From NCBI GenBank assembly GCA_963708235.1, contig OY970200.1, positions 3,676,381 through 3,740,380 on the forward strand: DNA of 64,000 nucleotides. The letters run 5' to 3'. The notes beneath the pieces were generated by a model that saw nothing but the letters and a program-made list of their open reading frames with translations, was not told where the DNA came from and made no database searches. The position numbers were made by a program, and so were the translations under genes. Positions 17,372 to 26,790 of the stretch are shown one piece after another; the stretch's first letter is position 1, and every line of letters starts with the position of its first letter. This DNA is from G963708235 sp963708235. GTDB taxonomy: Bacteria; Actinomycetota; Acidimicrobiia; Spongiisociales; UBA5794.

Positions 17372-18721
17372 CTATCGCCGCAGCGCCGCCGCAGCTTCGT
17401 CCAGGATGACGCCGGTGGTCTCCACCATCTCGTCGATCTCGGCGGTACCTGCGATCAGCGGCGGTGAGAACTGGATGATCGGCGCCCCGCGGCCGTCGGC
17501 GCGTGCCAGCATGCCATGGCGCCTCAGCGCCGGCTTGAGATGCTCGTTCACCAGCGCCGTCGACTCCTCAGGGGTGAACGCCACCCCGGCGTCGCGGTCC
17601 TTCATCAACTCGACGGCGTAGAAGTAGCCGGCGCCGCGGACCTCGGCGGCGAGCGGTCGATCGAGCAGGGTCTCCAACCCGGTGCGGAAATGGTCCTGGT
17701 GGGCGAGCACGTTGTCGAGGACGCCCTCGGACTCCATCACGTCCAGGTTGGCCATCGCCACCGCACACGACACCGGGTGGCCGCCGAAGGTGATCCCGTG
17801 GGTGAAGATCGACCCCGCCTCTAGGAACGGCTCGGCAAGGTGCGGTCTGGTGATCACCCCGCCAAGCGGGACGTACCCGGAGGTGACGCCCTTGGCGAAG
17901 GTGATCATGTCGGGGACGTAGTCGAAGCGCTGACCTCCGAACCAGGTACCCAGCCGACCGAAGGCGCAGATCACCTCGTCTGAGACGAGCAGCACGCCGT
18001 GGCGATCGCAGATTTCCCGCACCCGTTGCCAGTAGCCCGGCGCCGGGGTGAAGCAGCCGCCCGAGTTCTGCACCGGTTCGAGGTACACCGCGGCGACGGT
18101 CTCGGGACCTTCGGCGATGATGGCCCGTTCGATCTCGTCGGCGCACGCCAAGGTGCACGGGCCGTCGCAGAACGGGCAGTTGTCGACATCGGTCTTGGTG
18201 ACGTGGGTCACCAGCGGCACCAGCATCGGTTCGAACGGGGTCTGCAGCGCCGGGATGCCGGTGATCGACAGCGCCCCCAGCGTGGTGCCGTGATAGGTGG
18301 TTTCCCGGGCGATGACCTTCATCCGCTCCGGCTCGCCCTTGAGAACGAAGTACTGCCGGGCCAGCTTCCACGCCGACTCCACCGCCTCGGAGCCACCGGC
18401 GGTGAAGAACACCCGGTCCATGTCACCCGGCGCAAGTTCGGCCAGCCGGGCGGCGAGCTGCGCCGCCGGTGGGTGGGCGAACCCCCACACCGGGTAGTAG
18501 CCGAGTTCCTCGGCCTGCTTCGCCGCCGCCGTCGCCAACTCGCTGCGACCATGACCGATCTGCGTGACGAACAATCCGGCGAGCGCATCGAGATAGCGCT
18601 TGCCCTGATCGTCCCACACGTAACAGCCCTCACCTCGTGCGATCACGGTCGGACCGTCGGCGGGCACCTGGGCGAAATGCAACCACATGTGGTCACGGGC
18701 CATCTCCTGGAACGTGCTCAC
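17372..18721 (-). CDS. Class III (omega) aminotransferase
   Basis: 449 residues from a GTG with a perfect AAGGAGG upstream. PLP enzyme of the omega-amino acid:pyruvate/GABA/putrescine aminotransferase group: PLP lysine K277 in TFAKGVTSGY, the SDEVICAFGRLG motif with the PLP-binding Asp, and FFTAGGSEAVESAWKLAR. These enzymes move the terminal amine of putrescine, GABA or beta-alanine to a keto acid, giving an aldehyde. It is divergent from the GNAT/oxidase genes next door, and with the ALDH and Pot transporter downstream a role in polyamine or GABA breakdown is likely. The exact substrate cannot be fixed from sequence. Confidence 0.9.
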   Translation of the reverse strand: MSTFQEMARDHMWLHFAQVPADGPTVIARGEGCYVWDDQGKRYLDALAGLFVTQIGHGRSELATAAAKQAEELGYYPVWGFAHPPAAQLAARLAELAPGDMDRVFFTAGGSEAVESAWKLARQYFVLKGEPERMKVIARETTYHGTTLGALSITGIPALQTPFEPMLVPLVTHVTKTDVDNCPFCDGPCTLACADEIERAIIAEGPETVAAVYLEPVQNSGGCFTPAPGYWQRVREICDRHGVLLVSDEVICAFGRLGTWFGGQRFDYVPDMITFAKGVTSGYVPLGGVITRPHLAEPFLEAGSIFTHGITFGGHPVSCAVAMANLDVMESEGVLDNVLAHQDHFRTGLETLLDRPLAAEVRGAGYFYAVELMKDRDAGVAFTPEESTALVNEHLKPALRRHGMLARADGRGAPIIQFSPPLIAGTAEIDEMVETTGVILDEAAAALRR

Positions 18722-18849
18722 CGGGCCCCTCCTTGCGGCGTACGTCGACGCCCGCCATGTTACGCCCCGGCCCGCTCCGGTGACGGCTGCCGCATCCGTC
18801 GAGCTCCGGCGGATAGGCTACGGACCGGTGGGATGCGGGTCCGAGCAGG

Positions 18850-19536
18850 ATGGTGGACATGACGATCGAGATCGTGCAGGTGCAGCCACGGTTCGCCGAG
18901 GCCCTGGTGGAGTTGGAGCGGCTGGCCTTCCCCACCGCCTCCGCCGACGACCTGCTCAGCGTGCCCGGAGTGCTGCTGCAGTGCGAGGTATTCCCCGAAG
19001 GGGGCTTTGTCGTGCTGGACGGCGAAGACGTCGTCGGATTCGGGCTCGGGTGTTTCGTCGATTTCGACTTCGACCATCCCGTCCATCACATCGACGACGT
19101 CGTCGGACCGCTCGGGTCTGACAACCACGACCCGCACGCCCCCTGGTACTACGGCACCGACATCGTGGTCCGTGCCGACCAGCGTGGCCGGGGGATCGGT
19201 CGGATGCTCTACGACGTCCGCAAGGACCTCGTCCGCCGCTACAACCGGGCCGGGATCGTCGCTGGTGGGGTGATCCCCGGCTACGCCGACCACAAACACG
19301 AGTTGACCGCCGACGAGTACATCACCAAGGTCGCCGCCGGGGAATTGCGCGACCCGACGCTCAGCTTCCAGATGTCCAACGGGTTCGAGGCGCTCGGCGC
19401 CCTCCCCGGGTACTGGCACGACCCCGCCGTCGACGACAACGCATGCCTCATCGTCTGGCGGAACCCCGACCATGATCCCGATGCGCTTGTTACCGAGCGG
19501 GCGGCGGCGTCTCCGCCGGATCCGTCCGATGGGTGA
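18850..19536 (+). CDS. GNAT acetyltransferase
   Basis: 228 residues (an alternative ATG is at 18859). GNAT fold: after the first strands comes VVRADQRGRGIGRMLYD (about residues 107-123), containing the Q/RxxGxG/A acetyl-CoA pyrophosphate loop. An insert with HHIDDVVG and a C-terminal region ending in LIVWRNPD follow. Together with the next gene (FAD oxidase, 33 bases away) it fits an amine-handling operon, perhaps acetylating a polyamine, but substrate is inference. Confidence 0.85.
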   Translation: MVDMTIEIVQVQPRFAEALVELERLAFPTASADDLLSVPGVLLQCEVFPEGGFVVLDGEDVVGFGLGCFVDFDFDHPVHHIDDVVGPLGSDNHDPHAPWYYGTDIVVRADQRGRGIGRMLYDVRKDLVRRYNRAGIVAGGVIPGYADHKHELTADEYITKVAAGELRDPTLSFQMSNGFEALGALPGYWHDPAVDDNACLIVWRNPDHDPDALVTERAAASPPDPSDG

Positions 19537-19569
19537 CAACGGGATAGCCGAGCGGCGTAGGGCCGCCGG

Positions 19570-20955
19570 GTGAGGCTGGAGCAGGCGGCCACCCGGCCGT
19601 ACTGGTGGGACGCCGTCGACGCCCGTCCGACCCGTTCCGCATTGGACGGGGACCTCGATGTCGATGTGGCGATCGTCGGCGCCGGGTACACCGGGCTGTG
19701 GACTGCCTACTACCTGGCCCGGCACCAGCCCGACCTGTCGATCGCCGTGGTCGAGGCCCGCCATGTCGGGTTCGGCGCCTCCGGTCGCAACGGCGGCTGG
19801 TGTCACGCCGAATACCCGCTCGGGATCGAGGTGCTCGCCGCCGACCACGGCAAGGCGGAGGCGGTCCGGCATATGCGGGCGCTCCACGACACGGTCGACG
19901 AGGTGCGCCGGGTCACCGAGACCGAGGGCATCGACTGCCACTACGCCAAAGGCGGCGTGCTCGCCGTTGCCCGCAGCCCGCTCCAGCTCCACCGTGCCGA
20001 GGAGGAGGTCGCCACGGTGCGTGAGATCGGGCTCGACCCTGACGACCTGGTGCTGCTCTCCCAGACCGAGGCCAGCGACATGCTCGGGGCGACATCGGTC
20101 GTGGGGGGGATATGGTCACCGCACGGGGCGGCCATCCAGCCGGCGTTGTTGGTCCACGGTCTCGCCGCCGCCTGTGAGCGTCACGGTGTCCGCATCTACG
20201 AGTCGACCCCTGCCGAGCGCATCGAGCCCGGCGTGGTCGTCACCGCCGCCGGTCGGGTGACGGCGTCGATGGTGGTGCGCGCCACCGAGGGGTACACCCC
20301 GGACATCCCCGGACTCCGCCGCCGGATGGCCCCGCTCTACTCGCTGATGGTCGCCACCGAACCGCTTCCGGCGCCGGTCTGGGACCAGATCGGGCTCGCC
20401 ACCCGCCCGACGTTCGCCGACTTCCGCAACCTCATCATCTACGGCCAGCGCACCGCCGACGGCCGCCTCGCCTTCGGTGGTCGCGGCGCTCCGTACCCGT
20501 TCGCCTCCCGCATCCGCTCCGCCGACGACATCAACGACAAGGTCCACCGTGAGATCCTGCGTGTCCTCACCGAGCTGTTCCCCCAACTCGACGGCGCCGC
20601 CATCACCCACCGCTGGGGCGGCGTCCTCGGCGCCCCCCGGGACTGGCGCCCCTCGGTGAGCATCGACCGCACCGCCAAGCTCGCCTACGCCGGTGGGTAC
20701 GTAGGTGACGGGGTTGCCACCACCAACCTCGCCGGCCGTACCCTCGCCGACCTCATCCTCGAACGCGACACCGACCTCGTCACCCTCCCCTGGGTCCAGC
20801 ACCAATGGCCCGACTGGGAACCCGAACCGCTCCGCTGGGCCGGGATCAACGCCGGTCTGTGGATGGCCAAGACCGCCGACCGCATGGAGGAACGCACCGG
20901 GAAACCTTCCCGCCTCGGCCGCTTTGGCAACTGGCTCCGCGGTAAGACCAGATAG
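19570..20955 (+). CDS. FAD-dependent amine/glycine oxidase (DAO family)
   Basis: 461 residues from GTG. N-terminal Rossmann FAD motif VAIVGAGYTGLWTAYYLA (about 32-49) and GASGRNGGW (about 75), the signature of the PuuB/DadA-like DAO group. GGYVGDGVATTNLAGR (about 380) closes the FAD site. PuuB oxidises gamma-glutamylputrescine to the aldehyde with H2O2 release; the surrounding aminotransferase, ALDH and Pot genes make a similar amine substrate plausible. Cytoplasmic or peripheral. No PuuA-like ligase is seen. Confidence 0.9.
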   Translation: MRLEQAATRPYWWDAVDARPTRSALDGDLDVDVAIVGAGYTGLWTAYYLARHQPDLSIAVVEARHVGFGASGRNGGWCHAEYPLGIEVLAADHGKAEAVRHMRALHDTVDEVRRVTETEGIDCHYAKGGVLAVARSPLQLHRAEEEVATVREIGLDPDDLVLLSQTEASDMLGATSVVGGIWSPHGAAIQPALLVHGLAAACERHGVRIYESTPAERIEPGVVVTAAGRVTASMVVRATEGYTPDIPGLRRRMAPLYSLMVATEPLPAPVWDQIGLATRPTFADFRNLIIYGQRTADGRLAFGGRGAPYPFASRIRSADDINDKVHREILRVLTELFPQLDGAAITHRWGGVLGAPRDWRPSVSIDRTAKLAYAGGYVGDGVATTNLAGRTLADLILERDTDLVTLPWVQHQWPDWEPEPLRWAGINAGLWMAKTADRMEERTGKPSRLGRFGNWLRGKTR

Positions 20956-21021
20956 GACCGACCTGACCAGCGCTCACCTTCGTCGGGTAGCACCCTGGTC
21001 ATACCGGAGTAGGATGCAGGT

Positions 21022-21255
21022 ATGAAGATCAGTGTGAGCCTCCCCGATGACGTGGTCGAGTTCCTCGACCAGTACGTTCGGGAGCAAGGTTATGGGTCGA
21101 GGTCGGCGGTCGTCCATCGTGCGGTCCGCATCCTGCAGTCGGCCGACCTCGCGGCGGCGTACGCCGATGCGTGGGACGAATGGTCGAGGTCCGGAGATGC
21201 CGACCTCTGGGAGATCGCCGCCGATGACGGTGTGACGTCCGATGCTGCGCGGTGA
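21022..21255 (+). CDS. MazE-like ribbon-helix-helix antitoxin
   Basis: 77 residues: MKISVSLPDDVVEFLDQY and GYGSRSAVVHRAVRIL form a ribbon-helix-helix DNA-binding domain; the acidic tail (DADLWEIAADDGVTSD) would bind the toxin. The stop overlaps the next gene by 14 bases, the usual coupled antitoxin-toxin order. Such proteins repress their own promoter, probably in the 66 bases upstream. Confidence 0.88.
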   Translation: MKISVSLPDDVVEFLDQYVREQGYGSRSAVVHRAVRILQSADLAAAYADAWDEWSRSGDADLWEIAADDGVTSDAAR

Positions 21256-21589
21256 GATCCGGACGGTCGATCTCGAGCCAGTCCGGTCCGCCGAGGCGAG
21301 TAAGCGTCGACCAGCGGTGATCGTGTCGAACGATGGGGCGAATCTCACGGCGGCCAGGCTCGGTCGGGGCGTGGTGACCGTGGTCCCGTTGACCCCGAAC
21401 GTCGATCGCGTCTATCCCTTCCAGGTCGTGATTCCCGCCGAGGGCTCCGGCCTGACGACCGACTCCAAAGCTCAGGCAGAACAGGTCCGGTCGGTATCGA
21501 TCAGCCGAATCGGGGATCGCATCGGTGCCGTCCCAGCCGGACCGATGCGCGAACTCGACGAGGCGTTGCGGTTCCATCTGGCGCTGTAA
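21242..21589 (+). CDS. MazF-family mRNA interferase toxin
   Basis: 115 residues. RGEIRTVDLEPVRSAEASKRRPAVIVSND is spread over the first 30 residues (the RPAVIVSN core is diagnostic), followed by VVTVVPLTPN and KAQAEQVRSVSISRI, all matching MazF/PemK endoribonucleases. These cut single-stranded RNA at short sequences and are held by the partner antitoxin. It sits between two metabolic genes of the amine block, probably as an insertion. Intact. Confidence 0.92.
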   Translation: MLRGEIRTVDLEPVRSAEASKRRPAVIVSNDGANLTAARLGRGVVTVVPLTPNVDRVYPFQVVIPAEGSGLTTDSKAQAEQVRSVSISRIGDRIGAVPAGPMRELDEALRFHLAL

Positions 21590-21660
21590 CCGCCTCGCGG
21601 GGCGGGACGGAGGCGCTGCGGGAGCCCGAGACCCCGGGACAGCCACGTTACGCTTGACCC

Positions 21661-23298
21661 ATGACATCAGGCCCGGTCGCCGGCGGGAGCGTCGCTCATG
21701 TGTTCGCCGGCGGACCGGTGTTCCGGCCCGGTGGCCGTCCGGTCGAGGCGGTGGGGGTGATCGGCGGTTCGATCGTCGCCGTCGGCGACATGGCCGACGT
21801 ACGGAGGGCCGTCGGGGGTCGATACGAGCCGATCGATCTCGGCGGAAGGATGTTGCTACCCGGGTTCCAGGACGCCCATGTGCATCCGGTGTGGGGTGGG
21901 CTGATCCGGATGCGCTGCGACCTCGAAGCGGCGACCGGTCCCGACGAGGCGCTCGACATGGTCCGGCGGTACGTTGCCGACCATCCCGATGTCCCGTGGA
22001 TCGTCGGCGGGGGTTGGCGCTACGAGTGGTTCCCCAGTGGTAATCCGCCGGCGTCGCTGCTCGACGGGATCACCGACCGGCCCGTCTATCTCACCGTCGC
22101 CGATGGGCACTCGGGGTGGGCCAACACGGCGGCGATCCGGCTCGCCGGGGTCGATGCCGCCACCGCCGACCCCGCCGACGGGGTGATCGTCCGCAACGAC
22201 GATGGAACTCCGCAGGGAACCGTTCACGAAGGCGCCATGGACCTCATCGACCGAGCCGTCCCGGCCGACACCCCCGAGGATCTGGTCGGCGCCCTCGAGG
22301 CGGGTCAGCGCTACCTGCTGTCGCTGGGGATCACCGCCTGGCAGGACGCCTGGGTCACCGACGAGGTCGATGCCGCCTACCGGGCGCTCGCCGCCGAAGG
22401 CGGATTGCTCGCCCGGGTCCGCGCCGCACTCGTCTGGGACCGGAACCGGGGGCCGGATCAGCTCGCCGAGATCGTCGAGCGCAGCGCCGCAACCATCGGC
22501 GGGTATGTCCCCCGCAGCGTCAAGCTGATGCTCGACGGTGTGGTCGAGAACCACACCGCCTGCATGCTCCACCCCTACCTGGACGGCGAGGGGAGTGCCA
22601 CGACCAACCACGGACTCGACTTCATCCAACCCGGCGAGCTGCGGGAGATCGTGACCGCCGTCGACGCCGCCGGGCTGCAAACACACTTCCATGCGCTTGG
22701 CGACGGCGCCGTCCGCAACGCCCTCGATGCGATCGCCGCTGCCCGCACCGCCAACGGACCGAGCGACACCAGACCCCACCTCGCCCACCTCCAGGTCATC
22801 GACCCCGCCGACATCCCCCGGTTCGCCGCCCTCGGTGCCGTCGCCACCATCCAGCCACTGTGGGCACAGGCGGATGCGGCGATGACCGAGCTGACCATCC
22901 CCTTCCTCGGCGAGGAGCGAGCCGCCCTCCAGTACCCCTTTGCCGATCTGGTCCGGGCAGGCGCCCGGCTCGCCATGGGTAGCGACTGGTCGGTGAGCAC
23001 CCCCGACGTGCTCCAGCAGGTGGCCGTCGCCGTCAACCGCAACGACCCCGCCGCCGGCATCCACGAGCCCTACCTCCCCGAACAGCGGCTCGATGTCATC
23101 ACGGCGCTGACCGCCGTCACCGAGGGATCGGCCCACGTCAACCACTTCGACACCGACTCGGGACGGATCGAGCCGGGGCTGCACGCCGACCTGGTGGTCG
23201 TCGGCGGCAACCCGTACACCGACCCGATCCACGAACTCGGTGTCGACCTGACCATGATCGGCGGTAGCGTCATCTGGCAGCGGCCGGGGGCAGACTGA
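21661..23298 (+). CDS. YtcJ-like metal-dependent amidohydrolase
   Basis: 545 residues starting exactly at 21661. Composite TIM-barrel amidohydrolase of the YtcJ/AtzB-like group: LLPGFQDAHVHP (about 62-73) provides the HxH metal ligands; HFHALGDGAVRNALD, HLAHLQVID and MGSDWSVSTP provide the other His and the catalytic Asp; PGLHADLVVVGGNP is the closing beta domain. Members hydrolyse exocyclic amides or N-acyl groups, but most substrates are unknown. Here it lies 20-70 bases from MazF and ALDH genes on the same strand. Confidence 0.9.
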   Translation: MTSGPVAGGSVAHVFAGGPVFRPGGRPVEAVGVIGGSIVAVGDMADVRRAVGGRYEPIDLGGRMLLPGFQDAHVHPVWGGLIRMRCDLEAATGPDEALDMVRRYVADHPDVPWIVGGGWRYEWFPSGNPPASLLDGITDRPVYLTVADGHSGWANTAAIRLAGVDAATADPADGVIVRNDDGTPQGTVHEGAMDLIDRAVPADTPEDLVGALEAGQRYLLSLGITAWQDAWVTDEVDAAYRALAAEGGLLARVRAALVWDRNRGPDQLAEIVERSAATIGGYVPRSVKLMLDGVVENHTACMLHPYLDGEGSATTNHGLDFIQPGELREIVTAVDAAGLQTHFHALGDGAVRNALDAIAAARTANGPSDTRPHLAHLQVIDPADIPRFAALGAVATIQPLWAQADAAMTELTIPFLGEERAALQYPFADLVRAGARLAMGSDWSVSTPDVLQQVAVAVNRNDPAAGIHEPYLPEQRLDVITALTAVTEGSAHVNHFDTDSGRIEPGLHADLVVVGGNPYTDPIHELGVDLTMIGGSVIWQRPGAD

Positions 23299-23333
23299 AG
23301 GCCCGGACCGAACGAGGCGTGGAGAAAGGCGGC

Positions 23334-24770
23334 GTGGTGGCGACGTTCAGGATGTTCATCGACGGGCAGTGGGAGGACGCCGCCGACGGCGGGACCTGGG
23401 ACCTGGTCGATCCCGCCACCGAGGAGCCACTCGGTTCGGTCCCGTATGGCGACGGGACCGACGTCGCTCGGGCCATCGATGCCGCCGAGGGCGCCCGCAC
23501 GGCATGGGCGGCGACCAACGTCTACCAGCGCGCCGAGATCCTGACCCGGGCTGCCGCCATTGCCGCCGAACGGCGCGACGAGTGCGCCCGGATCACCACC
23601 GAGGAGTCGGGCAAACCGTTGACGCAGGCGGCTGGTGAGTGGGCCACCTTCGATTCGTTCCTGACCTTCATGGCGGAGGAGGCGAAGCGGGTGGGGGGCC
23701 GGATCATCCCCGCCAGCCGCCCCGGGCGGCGTATCGACGTCACCTATGTCCCGATCGGGGTCGTCGGGATCATCACCGCATGGAACTTCCCCGTCTACAA
23801 CGTGATCCGCGCCGCCTCGGCCGCCATGGCCGCCGGCAACCCGGTCGTGGTCCGTCCCTCCGAGTACACCCCGCGCAGCGCCATGCTGATGGCCGGGATC
23901 CTCGCCGACGCCGGGCTGCCCCCGGGGGTGTTCAACGTGGTCAACGGCGACGCCGGCTCGATGGGTCAGGCCATGCTCGATGACCCGCGCCTCCGCAAGA
24001 TCCAGTTCACCGGGTCGGTGCGGGTCGGCAAGTTGCTCATGGACGGTGCCTCGAAGACCGTCACCCGTCTCTCGCTGGAACTCGGCGGCAACGCCCCGGT
24101 GCTCGTGTTCCCCGACGCCGATGTGGACGCCGTCGCCGCCTCAGGGGTCGTCAGCAAGTTTCGCAACGGCGGGCAGGTGTGTGTCGCCCCGCAGCGGTTC
24201 TATGTCCATGAGTCCATCGCCGACGACTTCGCCGTAGCGGCTACGACGGCCGCCGAGCGGCAGGTGGTCGGTCACGGGCTCGACCCGGCGACGACGATCG
24301 GGCCGCTGATCAACGCCACCCAGCGGGACCGGGTTTCCCGGATCGTGGACGACAGCGTCGGTGACGGCGCCAGGCTCCGCACCGGTGGGGCCGCACCCGA
24401 CGGAGCGGGGTTCTTCTATCAGCCGACGGTGCTCAGCGAGGTCCCGGCACATGCTCCCGCCCTCACCGAGGAGATCTTCGGGCCGGTGATGCCGATCGTC
24501 CCGTTCGAGGCGGTCGATGACGCGATCGAGGCGGCCAACTCGGTCGATGTCGGTCTCGCCGCCTTTGTCTGGACCCAGCATCTCGACACCGCGCTCCGGG
24601 TCTCCGACGCCCTCGACTTCGGTCTCGTCGGCGTCAACGACTGGAACCCGCAATCCACCGAAGCGCCCTTCGGAGGGATGCGCCAATCCGGGCTCGGCCG
24701 TGAGTCCGGCCATGAGGGTCTGATGGAATACCTGGAGCCGAGAACTCGGGTGTTCGGCACCGGGCGGTGA
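23334..24770 (+). CDS. NAD(P)-dependent aldehyde dehydrogenase
   Basis: About 478 residues if begun at the GTG at 23334 (GAGAAAGG upstream); GTGs at 23319 and 23337 are alternatives. The active-site Cys is C283 in GGQVCVAPQRF and the general base E249 in LELGGNAPV. AWNFP and FTGSVRVGK lie in the NAD fold. Family resemblance is to succinate-semialdehyde and aminobutyraldehyde dehydrogenases. With the aminotransferases and oxidase nearby it is the likely last step of amine breakdown, oxidising an amino-aldehyde or succinate semialdehyde. Exact substrate unproven. Confidence 0.9.
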   Translation: MVATFRMFIDGQWEDAADGGTWDLVDPATEEPLGSVPYGDGTDVARAIDAAEGARTAWAATNVYQRAEILTRAAAIAAERRDECARITTEESGKPLTQAAGEWATFDSFLTFMAEEAKRVGGRIIPASRPGRRIDVTYVPIGVVGIITAWNFPVYNVIRAASAAMAAGNPVVVRPSEYTPRSAMLMAGILADAGLPPGVFNVVNGDAGSMGQAMLDDPRLRKIQFTGSVRVGKLLMDGASKTVTRLSLELGGNAPVLVFPDADVDAVAASGVVSKFRNGGQVCVAPQRFYVHESIADDFAVAATTAAERQVVGHGLDPATTIGPLINATQRDRVSRIVDDSVGDGARLRTGGAAPDGAGFFYQPTVLSEVPAHAPALTEEIFGPVMPIVPFEAVDDAIEAANSVDVGLAAFVWTQHLDTALRVSDALDFGLVGVNDWNPQSTEAPFGGMRQSGLGRESGHEGLMEYLEPRTRVFGTGR

Positions 24771-24812
24771 TCACGGACGCCGCTCCTTGCGACGGCTCCG
24801 AGGGGTTTGCGG

Positions 24813-24845
24813 CCCGGGCTGCGGCCAGGGAGGCCGCAGCCCGGG
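24813..24845. terminator. Bidirectional terminator hairpin
   Basis: Perfect 14-bp stem (24813-24826 with 24832-24845, CCCGGGCTGCGGCC) and a 5-base loop, between convergent ALDH and potD. Confidence 0.75.
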
Positions 24846-24851
24846 TGCACG

Positions 24852-25934
24852 TCAGCTTCGGGCCCGGGCGAACTCGTCGGTGAAGTTGATCTCGAAGTCG
24901 CCGGTGTCCTCGATCACCTCGAGGTCGGCGCTGTCGGTTTCGGCGTAGAAATCGATGATCTCCTGCTCGATCAGACCCTGCTCGATCGCCGCCGAATTGG
25001 GGGAGCCGTACCAGTTCCAGTTGGTGAGGGCGGCACCGTTCTCGGCGTCGAGCAGGAAGTTGATGAAGGCGTGGGCGGTGCACGGCGCCGTCGTCCCGGC
25101 GGGGATCACCATGCTGTCCACCCACAGCGTGGCCCCCTCGTCGGGAAGCACGTAGACGAAATCGTCGGGGTTGGCGGCGTCGCTGATCGACACCAGCATG
25201 TTGCCCGAGTAGCCGTGTGCCACGGCCACCTCGCCGTTGACCAGCGCCTCGGTGTACTGGTCGGAGTCGAAGGTGGTGATGCCCGGCTTGGCCGCCGAGA
25301 TGAGGTCCGCCGCCTCCCGCAAATGGTCGATGTCGGTGTCGTTCACCGAGTACCCCAGGTGATACAGCGCGGCGCCCATCGCCTCGCGGGGATCGTTGAG
25401 CACCGACACCCCGCCGCCGAACGTCGTGGTCAGGTCCGGGTCGAAGAGCAGATCCCAGGTCGGTTCGAAGTCGTCGCCGACCACGGTCAGGTTCACCCCG
25501 AGCCCGGTGGTGCCGTACTGGTAGGGCGCCGAGAAGGCGCCGTCGGGATCGAACGGCAGCGCTGCGAAGTCGGCGTCGACGTTGGCGTAGTTCGGGATGG
25601 CGTCTTTGTCGAGCTCGAGCAGGAGGCCCTCCTGGATCATGATCCCCACCATGTAGTCGGACGGGACCGCCAGGTCGTAGTTCACCCCCGACTGGATCTG
25701 GGCGAGCATCGCCTCGTTCGACTCGAAGAACGACTCGATGACGGCGACGCCGTATTCGGCTTCGAACGCCGTGATCAGATCCGGATCGATGTATTCGGAC
25801 CAGTTGTACAGGTTCAGGTCGCCGTCGACCTGGCCGGGTTCGCAGTCGGCGGGTTCGCCGCCGGCGTCTCCGTTGCCGCAGGCGGCGAGGACCAGGGTGA
25901 TGGCGAGGAGAGCGATCAGGCTATGTCGTTTCAT
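24852..25934 (-). CDS. potD: Polyamine ABC transporter substrate-binding lipoprotein
   Basis: 360 residues, ATG at 25934 with GGAGGACAA upstream. The signal peptide ends in LVLAACG, a lipobox whose Cys (about 19) would be lipidated. The mature part starts LNLYNWSEYIDPDLITAFE, characteristic of PotD/PotF spermidine/putrescine-binding proteins, and keeps the YDLAVPSDYMV and YSVND regions. It captures the polyamine outside the membrane for the PotABC complex. Last gene of the pot operon, overlapping potC by 14 bases. Unlike potA, potB and potC it is uninterrupted. Confidence 0.93.
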   Translation of the reverse strand: MKRHSLIALLAITLVLAACGNGDAGGEPADCEPGQVDGDLNLYNWSEYIDPDLITAFEAEYGVAVIESFFESNEAMLAQIQSGVNYDLAVPSDYMVGIMIQEGLLLELDKDAIPNYANVDADFAALPFDPDGAFSAPYQYGTTGLGVNLTVVGDDFEPTWDLLFDPDLTTTFGGGVSVLNDPREAMGAALYHLGYSVNDTDIDHLREAADLISAAKPGITTFDSDQYTEALVNGEVAVAHGYSGNMLVSISDAANPDDFVYVLPDEGATLWVDSMVIPAGTTAPCTAHAFINFLLDAENGAALTNWNWYGSPNSAAIEQGLIEQEIIDFYAETDSADLEVIEDTGDFEINFTDEFARARS

Positions 25935-26758
25935 GGTTGTCCTCCGTTGGTGGTTCGACGACCGCCGTCGTGCGCTGCAACAGCAGCGACATTCCGACGA
26001 GGACCATCGAGGCGACCAGCATCACCACGCTCACCGCATTGATCAGCGGGGTGACGCCCCTGCGGACGAGACCGAACACGTAGACCGGCAATGTGGTCGA
26101 ACCCGGACCGGCGACGAAGCTGGTGACCACGACGTCGTCGAGGGAAAGGGTGAGCGCCAGCAGTGCGCCACCGGCGACCCCGGGCATGATCAGCGGCAGC
26201 GTGACATGCCGGAACGCCTGCCACCGGCTGGCGTAGAGATCGGCGGCGGCTTCCTCGAGGGAGGAGTCGAGCTGGCTGAGCCGGGCCCGGACCACGATCG
26301 CGACGAACGAGATGCTGAAGGCGATGTGGCTCAGGATGATCGTGGTCAGACCGAACTGGCGGCTGGACGCCCACGATGTCCCCGATCATCCGGAAGCTCT
26401 GGGAGAAGAAGAGCAGCAGCATCACCGCCATGGTGACGTCGGGGATGATGATGGGGAGATAGGCCAGCCCGTCGTAGAGCCCGTCGACCCCGGAACCGGT
26501 ACCGTTCCAGCGCCAGCGCCGCCATCGTCCCGAGTGCCGTCGCCACGATGGTGGCGACCAACGCCACGATCAGCGAGTTGCGCAGGGCGCTCATCACCGC
26601 CCGTTCTGCGAACATCTCCCCGTACCAGCGGGTCGACGGCTCGGTCCAGATCCCGACGTTGTTGTTGTCGTTGAAGGAGAAGACGATCGAGCAGGACGAT
26701 CGGGGCGTAGAAGAAGAGCGAACACCAGCCACGACTGGGTGGCGAGCAGTCGGTCCAT
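25921..26758 (-). CDS. potC: Polyamine ABC transporter permease PotC, frameshifted
   Basis: Reconstructed from about 279 codons in shifting frames, starting MDRLLATQSWL at 26758. The reading passes through FNDNNNVGIW, LRNSLIVALVATIVATALG, PDVTMAVMLLLFF and VRARLSQLDSSLEEAAADLYA, then ends DNHETT. The EAAADLYASRWQAF segment is the EAA loop that docks on PotA. Five to six transmembrane segments are recognisable. Single-base indels fall near 26371, 26490, 26688 and 26720, with codon usage and hydrophobicity intact between them. I interpret them as sequence errors or very recent damage. Confidence 0.85.
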
Positions 26759-26790
26759 GGGACCGCGAGGCCGGAGACCGGCGCTGCCGC

